A stretch of DNA of 9,206 nt. Origin: JAZSQT01 sp045538075 (GTDB lineage Bacteria > Chrysiogenota > Deferribacteres > Deferribacterales > Mucispirillaceae). The stretch's first letter is position 1. Each line of letters begins with the position of its first letter. Below are positions 1 through 6,543 of this stretch, piece after piece. The position numbers and the translations under genes were made by a program. The stretch covers positions 1 to 9,206 of the forward strand of contig JAZSQT010000143.1 in NCBI GenBank assembly GCA_045538075.1, read 5' to 3'. The notes beneath the pieces were generated by a model. It did not search any database, was not told the origin of the DNA, and worked only from the letters and a program-made list of their open reading frames with translations.

Positions 1-1
1 A

Positions 2-860
2 GAAGAAATTACAGAACCGTTGGCAATAGATGAGCCAGTTGAAGTTGCAGAAGATTTAAATAATATAGAACCAATAGAAAGAGTTGAAGAAAATTTAGAA
101 GATTTGGAAGCTGTTGAGCCAGTTGAAGAAATGTCTTTTAATGACTTAGAAACTGCTGAACCAATAGAAGAAGTTGCAGAAAGTTTTGATGATTTAGAAA
201 TATCAGAACCAGTTGAAATTGTAGAAGATTTAAATAATATGGAACCAATGAAAGAAGTTGAAGAAATGTCTTTTAATGATTTAGAAACTGCTTACCAAAT
301 AGAAGAAGTTGCAGAAAGTTTTGACGATTTAGAAGTATTAGAACCAGTAGAAGTTGCAGAAGATTTAAATAATATAGAACCAGTAGAAATAGTTGAAGAA
401 AATTTAGAAGACTTAGAAACTGCTTACCAAATAGAAGAAGTTACAGAAAGTTTTGATGATTTAGAAGTATCAGAGCCAATAGAAGAAATTGCAGAACCAT
501 TGGCAATAGATGAACCAGTAGAAGTTGCAGAAGATTTAAATAATATAGAACCAGTAGAAATAGTTGAAGAAAATTTAGAAGATTTAGAAACTGCTGAACC
601 AGTAGAAGAAGTTACGGAAAGTTTTGACGGTTTAGAAGTATCAGAGCCAATAGAAGAAATTACGGAACCATTGGCAATAGATGAACCAGTAGAAATTGCA
701 GAAGATTTAAATAGTATAGAAAATATTGAGCCAGTTGAAGAAATATCTTTTAACGATTTAGAAACTGTTGAACCAATGGAAGAAGTTACAGAAAGTTTTG
801 ACGGTTTAGAAGTATCAGAACCAATAGAAGTTGAAGAAAATTTTGATGATTTAGTTGAAA
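2..860 (+). repeat. In-frame degenerate coding repeats with a 171-bp superrepeat
   Basis: The array encodes the acidic domain. A larger unit starting with EPVE-x-x-EDLN recurs at 32, 206, 341, 512 and 683, always in the same frame. Spacings are 174, 135, 171 and 171 bp, all multiples of three. The units at 341-511 and 512-682 are each exactly 57 codons and nearly identical; the unit from 683 begins the same way but has a one-codon insertion and diverges. The unit at 206 matches the first 45 codons of the 341 unit, which then carries an extra segment ending in PLAID. A variant, ETAYQIEEV, occurs twice (near 284 and 416) where other units have an EP pair, which suggests duplication of blocks rather than of single units. 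Confidence 0.93.
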
Positions 861-1240
861 CGACAGAAGAAATTGCTGTTGCAGATATTGCAAATCAAGG
901 AGATTTAGGCAGTCAAGATAGTTTAGATGAACTTTTAGTAGCTGATGCAAATATAGACGAGCCTTCGAAAGAAGATATTTCTATATCAAAAAATACGCAA
1001 GCCTCAAATATCAGTAGTAATTTTATAGAACATACGCAAGGAAACAGTTTATTTACTGTAAGTATTTCAAAAGAAGAAATAGTATCTATGATAGGCAAAG
1101 CAATAGATAAACATATTCTTGAAGAAGCTGTTAAAGACGTATTAAATAAATATTTAGAAGATATTATACATACTGTAGTGCCAAAATTAGCAGAAAAATA
1201 TATAAAAGAAGAAATAGAAAGGTTAAAAACAGATGCGTAA
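2..1240 (+). CDS. Acidic repeat protein with PopZ-like C-terminal helices, 5'-partial
   Basis: The frame is open to the left edge and the residues before the TTG at 20 (EEITEP) repeat those before the matching LAIDEPVE segments near 499 and 670, so TTG 20 is an internal Leu codon and the true start lies outside the window. At least 412 residues are present. Roughly the first 290 are about 20 degenerate 11-16-residue units of the form (S/N)F-x-DL-E-x-x-EP-V/I-EE-V-x-E, extremely rich in Glu and Asp, with only one Arg and one Lys before about position 960. Regular prolines argue against a coiled coil, so this part is probably disordered. A Ser/Asn-rich linker (about 900-1060) leads to a predicted helical C-terminus (about 1063-1237) containing VVPKLAEKYIKEEIERLK. 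That pattern resembles the C-terminal oligomerisation region of PopZ (DUF2497) and similar tails of deltaproteobacterial proteins; this family link is from memory. Inferred role: polar or scaffold protein. It overlaps purM by 8 nt. Confidence 0.8.
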   Translation, partial: EEITEPLAIDEPVEVAEDLNNIEPIERVEENLEDLEAVEPVEEMSFNDLETAEPIEEVAESFDDLEISEPVEIVEDLNNMEPMKEVEEMSFNDLETAYQIEEVAESFDDLEVLEPVEVAEDLNNIEPVEIVEENLEDLETAYQIEEVTESFDDLEVSEPIEEIAEPLAIDEPVEVAEDLNNIEPVEIVEENLEDLETAEPVEEVTESFDGLEVSEPIEEITEPLAIDEPVEIAEDLNSIENIEPVEEISFNDLETVEPMEEVTESFDGLEVSEPIEVEENFDDLVETTEEIAVADIANQGDLGSQDSLDELLVADANIDEPSKEDISISKNTQASNISSNFIEHTQGNSLFTVSISKEEIVSMIGKAIDKHILEEAVKDVLNKYLEDIIHTVVPKLAEKYIKEEIERLKTDA

Positions 1241-2279
1241 GATTTATGGAACAGATTACAAAAAAAGTGGCGTAAATATTGATGAAGGAAATAGGTTTGT
1301 ATCACTTATAAAAAAATCTGTAAATTCAACAAAAACTGATGGCACAATAGGTAGCATTGGTGGTTTTGCTGGTTTTTTTGACTTGAAAGATTATATGTCA
1401 ATGAAAGAGCCAGTTTTAGTATCTGGCACCGATGGTGTTGGCACTAAATTAAAAGTTGCAATTATGGCAGAAAGCTATGAAACTGTAGGCATAGACCTTG
1501 TAGCAATGAGCGTAAATGATGTAGTAGTTACTGGTGCAAAACCTTTGTTTTTTCTTGATTATTTAGCTACAGGAAAATTAATTCCAGAAAAAATGGCAAA
1601 AGTTGTAGATGGGATTGCTTCAGGTTGCAAAGATGCAAATTGTGCGTTGCTTGGTGGAGAGACTGCAGAAATGCCTGGAATGTATGCTGGAGATGATTTT
1701 GATTTAGCTGGTTTTGCAGTTGGTATTGTTGATAAAGAAAAAATTATTGACGGCAAAAATATTGATAAAGGTTGTCATGTAGTAGGAATTTCTTCATCAG
1801 GTTTTCATAGTAATGGTTATTCATTATTGAGAAATGTTTTATTTAACCAATTAAAATTAAAGCATAACGATAAATTTACAGATAATTATACAGTTGCAGA
1901 AGCCTTATTAATACCTACAAAAATATACGTTAATCTTGTTCAAAAAGTGTTAGAAAAGATAAATGTATTAGGTATGGTGCATATTACTGGTGGTGGTTTT
2001 TACGAGAATATAATAAGGATTCTTCCAACAGGGATTGGTGCAGAGTTAGATTTATCAAATATAGAGATGCCAGAAGTTATTGAAAAGTTTAAAGAAGTGT
2101 GCAATGTTGAAGAAAAAGAATTGTATCGTGTTCTTAATATGGGTGTAGGGTTTATTTTTATTGTAGATAAAGAAAGTAGTCAAAGTGTTATTGATATTGC
2201 CACTGAATTAGGTGAAAAAGCATGGATTATAGGCGAAACAGTAACAGGTAGTGGTGTTAAAATTAAAGGGATAGATTAG
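1233..2279 (+). CDS. purM: Phosphoribosylformylglycinamidine cyclo-ligase (AIR synthetase)
   Basis: Cytosolic enzyme of de novo purine synthesis that closes the imidazole ring, converting FGAM and ATP to AIR, ADP and phosphate. The 348-residue length matches the family (E. coli PurM is about 345). Visible family motifs in order: SGTDGVGTK (64-72), the ATP/substrate segment; GGETAEMPGMY (141-151); SSGFHSNGYSLLR (188-200); GMVHITGGGFYENI (247-260); and LYRVLNMGVGF (297-307). These cover the N-terminal AIRS and C-terminal AIRS_C domains. The ATG lies inside the end of the upstream gene (8-nt overlap, +1 frame), with AAAGG at 1218-1222 ten bases before it, so translation is probably coupled. The TAG stop shares its G with the purN GTG start. 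No unusual residues were noticed. Confidence 0.98.
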   Translation: MRKIYGTDYKKSGVNIDEGNRFVSLIKKSVNSTKTDGTIGSIGGFAGFFDLKDYMSMKEPVLVSGTDGVGTKLKVAIMAESYETVGIDLVAMSVNDVVVTGAKPLFFLDYLATGKLIPEKMAKVVDGIASGCKDANCALLGGETAEMPGMYAGDDFDLAGFAVGIVDKEKIIDGKNIDKGCHVVGISSSGFHSNGYSLLRNVLFNQLKLKHNDKFTDNYTVAEALLIPTKIYVNLVQKVLEKINVLGMVHITGGGFYENIIRILPTGIGAELDLSNIEMPEVIEKFKEVCNVEEKELYRVLNMGVGFIFIVDKESSQSVIDIATELGEKAWIIGETVTGSGVKIKGID

Positions 2280-2887
2280 TGATAAATATAGCAGTTTTTA
2301 TTTCAGGTAGAGGCAGTAATTTTATAAAAATACACGAAAACATAAAGTCTAATTTCATAAAAAATGCTACAATAAGTGTAGTGTTTTCAAATAACGAAAA
2401 TGCAAAAGGTTTAGAATACGCAAAAAGAGAAAATATACCAGTAGTTATAATTCCATCAAAAAATAGAAGTGATAGAGATAATTACGATACAGAAATTATT
2501 GAAGCAATTAAACCGTATAATATTGATTTAATATGTCTTGCTGGGTATATGCGTATCGTTACAGATAAGCTCCTTGATAAGTATAAAAATAGAATTATAA
2601 ATATCCACCCTTCATTATTGCCATCTTTTACTGGCCTTAATGCACAAAAACAAGCTATTGATTATGGCGTTAAGTATTCTGGTTGCACAGTTCATTTTGT
2701 AGATAATGGATTAGATACTGGTCCAATTATCTTGCAATCGGTAGTAGAAGTATCAGAAGATGATAACTACGAAACTTTATCGGCAAAAATATTAAAAGAA
2801 GAACATACTATATATTCTAAAGCAATAAATCTTTTTGCAGAAAACAAGTTGTCTATAAATGGTCGCAAAGTGGAGATTAAAAATTAA
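2279..2887 (+). CDS. purN: Phosphoribosylglycinamide formyltransferase (GAR transformylase)
   Basis: Transfers a formyl group from 10-formyl-tetrahydrofolate to GAR, giving FGAR, the third step of purine synthesis. The 202-residue length is near the usual 190-215. The N-terminal GRGSNF (10-15) fits the phosphate-binding loop of the GRGSN type. The catalytic set of the family is intact: Asn108 and His110 in INIHPSLLPSF, His139 in TVHFVD, and Asp146 in LDTGPIILQ, corresponding to E. coli Asn106, His108, His137 and Asp144. Start is GTG, overlapping the purM stop by one base and preceded by AAAGGG at 2265-2270 with an 8-nt spacer, which makes it a convincing non-ATG start. The next gene begins on the very next base after the TAA. 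Confidence 0.97.
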   Translation: MINIAVFISGRGSNFIKIHENIKSNFIKNATISVVFSNNENAKGLEYAKRENIPVVIIPSKNRSDRDNYDTEIIEAIKPYNIDLICLAGYMRIVTDKLLDKYKNRIINIHPSLLPSFTGLNAQKQAIDYGVKYSGCTVHFVDNGLDTGPIILQSVVEVSEDDNYETLSAKILKEEHTIYSKAINLFAENKLSINGRKVEIKN

Positions 2888-4147
2888 ATGAAAAAAATTA
2901 TTATATCTGTTTTAGGTATTATTTTTTTGTTTCCTATTACATTATTAGCTGGAGATATAAAAGTGTTAAAAAATGGTATAAATTATACAGAAATTTCACG
3001 TCCATATACTAATACTGTTGCTGTTAATATATTGACAGAAGGTGGGCTTAATAGTGAAAGTGAAGAAAATAGTGGCTTAGGAAGTTTGACTGCTATTGTT
3101 TGGATTAAAAGTAACAAGATATTAGAAACATCAGAATTTTATGGAGCTACAGTTGGAGCAAAATTAACTCCTTACGCTTTTGAAATATCTTTTTCTTCTC
3201 CGACAGATGTATCAGAAAAATTGTTAAAAGATTTTAAGACATTTTTATTAAATCCAAAATTTTCTGAAGAAATTTTTGAAAGAGAAAAAGCTCTTTATAT
3301 CCAAGAATTAATAGCAAGCAAAGATAATCCAAATCACGTAGCATCAGAAAATTATAATAAATTATCGTATAAGGGAACTCCTTACGCAAAATCTTTATAC
3401 GGTGAAGTTGAAAGTATTAAAAAAATCACTTTAAATGATATAAAAGAATATTATAAATCTAATATGCAAGGGTTGAGAATGTTTGTTAGTGTTGCAGGAA
3501 ATTATAGCGACACATTTAAAAATAAGTTAATAGAAATAGTTAGCGAAATTCCTAAAGGAACATCTTTTAAAGCAGATTGTAAAAATACTGAAATTAATGA
3601 AGATAGAAGAAAAGAAGATACAGACAACAAAATCAAGCAATCAAAGTTGTTTATTGCTTATAATGCCCCAGAAGTATCATCAAAAGATTATCCAGCAGTA
3701 AAAGTTTTAAATGAGCTTTTAGGTGGCAGAATGAGTTCAAGATATTTTTCAGAAATTAGAAAAAAATCTGGTTACGCTTATAGTGTTTATTCTGCCTATC
3801 CGTCAAGGAAATGTAAATCAAGGTTTATAGTGAATATTGGCTTAGATTATAAAAACGTTAATGAAGCCATTAAAAAAATTGATAATATAAACCTTAATCT
3901 ACATAAAACTATTACAGATGATGAAATAGAAAAATCAAAAAATTCCTTATTAGGTTCTGTGTTAATGGAAAGTCAGACTAATAAATCTATTAGTTGGTAT
4001 AGAGGCTTTTTTATGTTAATGGGGCTTGGACCAGATTATTATGAAAAATATTTTGAAATATTAGAAAATATAAATAAAGAAGATTTAATAAGGGTTTCTA
4101 ATATGTTTAAAGGAAACAAAGTTGTATATGTATTAAAACCTCAATAG
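2888..4147 (+). CDS. Secreted M16-family protein lacking the HxxEH zinc motif
   Basis: The 419-residue chain begins with a signal peptide (KK, then a hydrophobic stretch to about 20, possible cleavage near LLA/GD at 21-22), so the mature protein is probably periplasmic. The M16 (pitrilysin-like) fold is supported by SGL at 62-64, the downstream helix with Glu140 (ALYIQELIASKDNP), YKGTPYAKSLYG (161-172), and a second-domain signature LLGGRMSSRYFSEIRKKSGYAYSVYS (277-302). Where active members read SGLAHFLEH, this protein reads SGLGSLTAI: both His ligands and the catalytic Glu are replaced (Ser66, Ala69, Ile70). Only the distal Glu ligand (Glu140) survives. It is therefore predicted to be non-catalytic. 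In known two-gene M16 pairs such a member teams with an active subunit, but neither neighbour (purN, sppA) is one. Start ATG directly abuts the purN stop; GGAG at 2872-2875 is a usable but distant ribosome site. Confidence 0.9.
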   Translation: MKKIIISVLGIIFLFPITLLAGDIKVLKNGINYTEISRPYTNTVAVNILTEGGLNSESEENSGLGSLTAIVWIKSNKILETSEFYGATVGAKLTPYAFEISFSSPTDVSEKLLKDFKTFLLNPKFSEEIFEREKALYIQELIASKDNPNHVASENYNKLSYKGTPYAKSLYGEVESIKKITLNDIKEYYKSNMQGLRMFVSVAGNYSDTFKNKLIEIVSEIPKGTSFKADCKNTEINEDRRKEDTDNKIKQSKLFIAYNAPEVSSKDYPAVKVLNELLGGRMSSRYFSEIRKKSGYAYSVYSAYPSRKCKSRFIVNIGLDYKNVNEAIKKIDNINLNLHKTITDDEIEKSKNSLLGSVLMESQTNKSISWYRGFFMLMGLGPDYYEKYFEILENINKEDLIRVSNMFKGNKVVYVLKPQ

Positions 4148-4154
4148 TTTATTT

Positions 4155-4160
4155 AAGGTG
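4155..4160 (+). promoter_or_regulatory. Ribosome binding site that fixes the sppA start
   Basis: AAGGTG lies 5 nt before the ATG at 4166 but only 2 nt before the in-frame TTG at 4163. The spacing favours ATG 4166, which shortens the protein by one residue to 283. Confidence 0.75.
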
Positions 4161-4165
4161 AATTG

Positions 4166-5017
4166 ATGAAAAAATATATAAAAATAATACTTTTCGTTAT
4201 ATTAGCAGTAATTTTTGTAAGGGCAATGTTAGTAATGGTTGGTATGGGAAACGATAAACCAACAAGTGATAATAGAGTTGCTATAATAGATTTTGATGGA
4301 GAAATTTTTAGTAGCAATAATTTTATAAAGCAATTAGAAAAATTAAAGAAAGATAAAACTGTTAAAGGTATAATAATTAGAGTTAATTCACCTGGTGGAG
4401 CAGTTGCTCCAAGTAATGCAATTTACGATTATATCGTTTCAATAGATAAGCCAGTATATGTTGCAATGGGGTCTGTTGCAGCCAGTGGCGGATATTTAAT
4501 ATCATTAGGTGCAGATAAAATTTACGCAATGCCATCTACAATTACTGGTAGTATTGGCGTAATTATGACACTTTTAAATACTGAAGAATTAATGAAAAAA
4601 ATAGGCGTTAAATCTGTTATATTAAAAAGTGGCAAATATAAAGACGCTGGAAACCCAGATAGAGAAATGACTGAAGATGAAAGAAGAGTATTAATGTCAG
4701 TCGTTTTAGATTTATACGAACAATTTGTTGAAACAGTTGCTTCAAGAAGAAATATGAAAATTGAAGACGTTAAAAAAGTAGCTGATGGCAGAATATTTAC
4801 TGGAAAAATGGCAAAAGAGTTAAAATTAGTAGATAATCTTGGCACTTGGCGCCAAGCGTATCAAGAAATGAAAAATTCATTAAACATAAAAGATTTAGAG
4901 TATTTTGAAGTTGAAGAGCCAAAAGAATGGTGGCAAGAAATTTTAAACAAATTTGAGATAATAGAAAATAATATATACAATAAAGGAAGTCTGCTATATT
5001 TAGCAGAAATATATTAA
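4166..5017 (+). CDS. sppA: Signal peptide peptidase SppA, short (36K) type
   Basis: Membrane-anchored serine protease of the S49 family, which in characterised species degrades signal peptides left in the membrane after export. It has 283 residues from ATG 4166, the length of single-domain Bacillus-type or archaeal forms rather than the double-length E. coli enzyme. One N-terminal membrane segment (about 5-26) is followed by the ClpP-like domain. NSPGG (74-78) fits the oxyanion region, Ser107 in GSVAASGGY is the likely nucleophile, and Lys159 in SGKYKDAGNP is the likely general base. Their 52-residue separation equals the Ser147/Lys199 separation I recall for B. subtilis SppA. Further family marks are ITGSIGVI (126-133), REMTEDER (166-173) and DGRIFTGKMAKELKLVD (207-223). 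It sits 18 nt after the M16 gene and 1 nt before comM. The product may process peptides in the same compartment as the M16 protein, which is inference. Confidence 0.93.
   Translation: MKKYIKIILFVILAVIFVRAMLVMVGMGNDKPTSDNRVAIIDFDGEIFSSNNFIKQLEKLKKDKTVKGIIIRVNSPGGAVAPSNAIYDYIVSIDKPVYVAMGSVAASGGYLISLGADKIYAMPSTITGSIGVIMTLLNTEELMKKIGVKSVILKSGKYKDAGNPDREMTEDERRVLMSVVLDLYEQFVETVASRRNMKIEDVKKVADGRIFTGKMAKELKLVDNLGTWRQAYQEMKNSLNIKDLEYFEVEEPKEWWQEILNKFEIIENNIYNKGSLLYLAEIY
4845..4856. repeat. Perfect 12-bp GC-rich palindrome inside sppA
   Basis: CTTGGCGCCAAG is a perfect palindrome in an otherwise AT-rich gene and is preceded by a partial copy (CTTGGCA from 4838). It encodes part of NLGTWRQA in SppA, which is in a conserved part of the family, so it may be no more than codon chance. 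Confidence 0.5.
4991..5006 (+). promoter_or_regulatory. Hairpin between a distant Shine-Dalgarno and the comM start
   Basis: CTGCTA (4991-4996) and TAGCAG (5001-5006) are perfectly complementary around a TATT loop. The only good Shine-Dalgarno sequence near comM, AAAGGAAG at 4982-4989, sits on the far side of this hairpin, about 30 nt from the ATG at 5019. Folding would shorten the effective distance by 16 nt. All of this lies in the last codons of sppA, so coupled re-initiation from the sppA stop is an equally simple explanation. Confidence 0.45.
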
Positions 5018-5018
5018 G

Positions 5019-6536
5019 ATGTTTGCAAATGTCTTTTCTGCATACCTTGAGGGCATAGACGGTTTAATAATCCATGTAGAAGCCGATGCTTCACCGTCTG
5101 GTATGCCGTCATTTTCTGTTGTAGGGCTTGCAGAAGGGGCATTGAAAGAAAGTAAAGAGCGAGTTAAATCGTCTTTAAAAAACCTTGATTATAATATTTT
5201 TGCTTGTCCGATTACTATAAATCTTGCTCCAGCAGATATAAAAAAAGAAGGTTCTCATTTTGATTTGCCTATAGCTATGTCTATTCTTGCTGCTACTCAC
5301 AATCTGCCAGTAGAAAATATAAAAGATACGTTATTTATTGGTGAATTATCTCTTGACGGTAGATTACGTGGAGTAAGTGGCGTTATTTCAATTGTAGAAG
5401 CAGCAAAACTTGCAAATATAAAAAATATAGTTTTACCTACAGAAAATGCCAGTGAAGCATCGTTGATAGGTGGTATCAATATTTATCCCTTTTCTACATT
5501 AGCCCAAGTAATTAGTTTTGTAAAAAAAGAAAAACAAGTAGAACCATATAAAAGAGAAGATAATCCCTATGCAGAAGTAAGTTATGAAGAAGACTTTTCT
5601 GATATAAAAGGACAATTGGCAGTTAAAAGAGCAGCAGAAATTGCAGCAGCTGGAATGCACAATATAATACTTGTTGGCACTCCAGGTAGTGGCAAAACAA
5701 TGATTGCAAGAAGAATGACGAGTATTATGCCAGATATGACTATTGATGAGGCTTTAAGAAGCACAAAAATATATTCATCAGTAGGATTATTAAAAGATAA
5801 AGGCAAGTTGATAACGAAAAGACCTTTTATTAGCCCTCATCATACAGCAAGTAATATTGCTATTATCGGTGGTGGAGCAAAAAGCACTGCTGGTCAAGTT
5901 AGTATAGCAAGTGGTGGTATTTTATTTCTTGATGAAATGTTAGAGTTTAATAGAAGTGTCCTTGAAGCATTACGGCAACCATTAGAAGATAAAGTTGTTA
6001 CTATCTCAAGGGCAAGAAGAACTGTAACGTATCCAGCAGATTTTATGTTGATTGGTGCAATGAACCCATGTCCTTGTGGTTATTTTGGTGATAAAAATAG
6101 AAATTGTAGTTGCACTCAAACAGCAATAGATAGATATAAAGCAAGATTATCTGGACCTATGTTAGATAGAATTGATATACATTTACACGTTCAACCAGTC
6201 CATTATAAAGATTTTGGTAGCTATCCAGAAGGAGAAACGTCAGAAGTTATTAAACAGCGAGTTATTAACGCCCATAATATACAAAAAGAACGATTTAAAG
6301 GAACAGATACTAAGTATAATTCAAGAATGAGCGAAAAACAAATAAAGAAATTTTGCAAACTAAATGAAAAATGTGTCAATATTTTAGAAAAAGGAATGGA
6401 TAAGTTTGATCTATCTGCAAGAGCAGCATCAAAAATTATTAAAACATCAAGAACTATAGCCGATTTATCTAATAAAGAAAATATAGAAGAAAATCATATT
6501 CTTGAAGCATTACAATTAAGATGTAGCCAGTTGTAA
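5019..6536 (+). CDS. comM: ComM/YifB-family AAA+ ATPase (Mg-chelatase-like)
   Basis: The 505-residue length and domain order match ComM/YifB. An N-terminal Lon-protease-like fold domain (about 20-170; GMPSFSVVGLAEGALKES, INLAPADIKKEGSHFDLPIA) precedes a Mg-chelatase-type AAA+ core with Walker A GTPGSGKT (220-227), Walker B ILFLDE (301-306), the NPCPCGYFGD segment (349-358) with Cys351, Cys353, Cys363 and Cys365, and RLSGPMLDRID (376-386). The C-terminal domain carries LSARAASKIIKTSRTIADL (465-483). In Vibrio cholerae ComM is a hexameric helicase that promotes branch migration of incoming DNA during natural transformation; in many non-competent bacteria its role is unclear. No other competence gene is visible here. 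Start ATG 5019 gives the usual family N-terminus, one base after the sppA stop, so it is the last gene of the operon in this window. Confidence 0.96.
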   Translation: MFANVFSAYLEGIDGLIIHVEADASPSGMPSFSVVGLAEGALKESKERVKSSLKNLDYNIFACPITINLAPADIKKEGSHFDLPIAMSILAATHNLPVENIKDTLFIGELSLDGRLRGVSGVISIVEAAKLANIKNIVLPTENASEASLIGGINIYPFSTLAQVISFVKKEKQVEPYKREDNPYAEVSYEEDFSDIKGQLAVKRAAEIAAAGMHNIILVGTPGSGKTMIARRMTSIMPDMTIDEALRSTKIYSSVGLLKDKGKLITKRPFISPHHTASNIAIIGGGAKSTAGQVSIASGGILFLDEMLEFNRSVLEALRQPLEDKVVTISRARRTVTYPADFMLIGAMNPCPCGYFGDKNRNCSCTQTAIDRYKARLSGPMLDRIDIHLHVQPVHYKDFGSYPEGETSEVIKQRVINAHNIQKERFKGTDTKYNSRMSEKQIKKFCKLNEKCVNILEKGMDKFDLSARAASKIIKTSRTIADLSNKENIEENHILEALQLRCSQL

Positions 6537-6543
6537 GTAAACT

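Noticed and set aside
20..22. TTG as the start of the acidic repeat protein
   Set aside because: The frame is open upstream to the edge, the preceding residues match internal repeat units, and the same Leu recurs inside later units (about 500 and 671). The gene is cut by the window edge.
2..860. CRISPR array or non-coding satellite
   Set aside because: Units are degenerate, of variable length, lack distinct spacers, and all spacings keep one reading frame with a consistent protein pattern.
913..1305. Minus-strand open frame of 130 codons
   Set aside because: It lies opposite the acidic protein and the start of purM, has no ribosome site or recognisable product, and is a composition shadow.
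4163..4165. TTG as the sppA start
   Set aside because: It is only 2 nt from the AAGGTG site, while the ATG three bases later has proper 5-nt spacing.
4522..4845. Minus-strand open frame of 107 codons inside sppA
   Set aside because: It is opposite the conserved SppA catalytic region and has no independent support.
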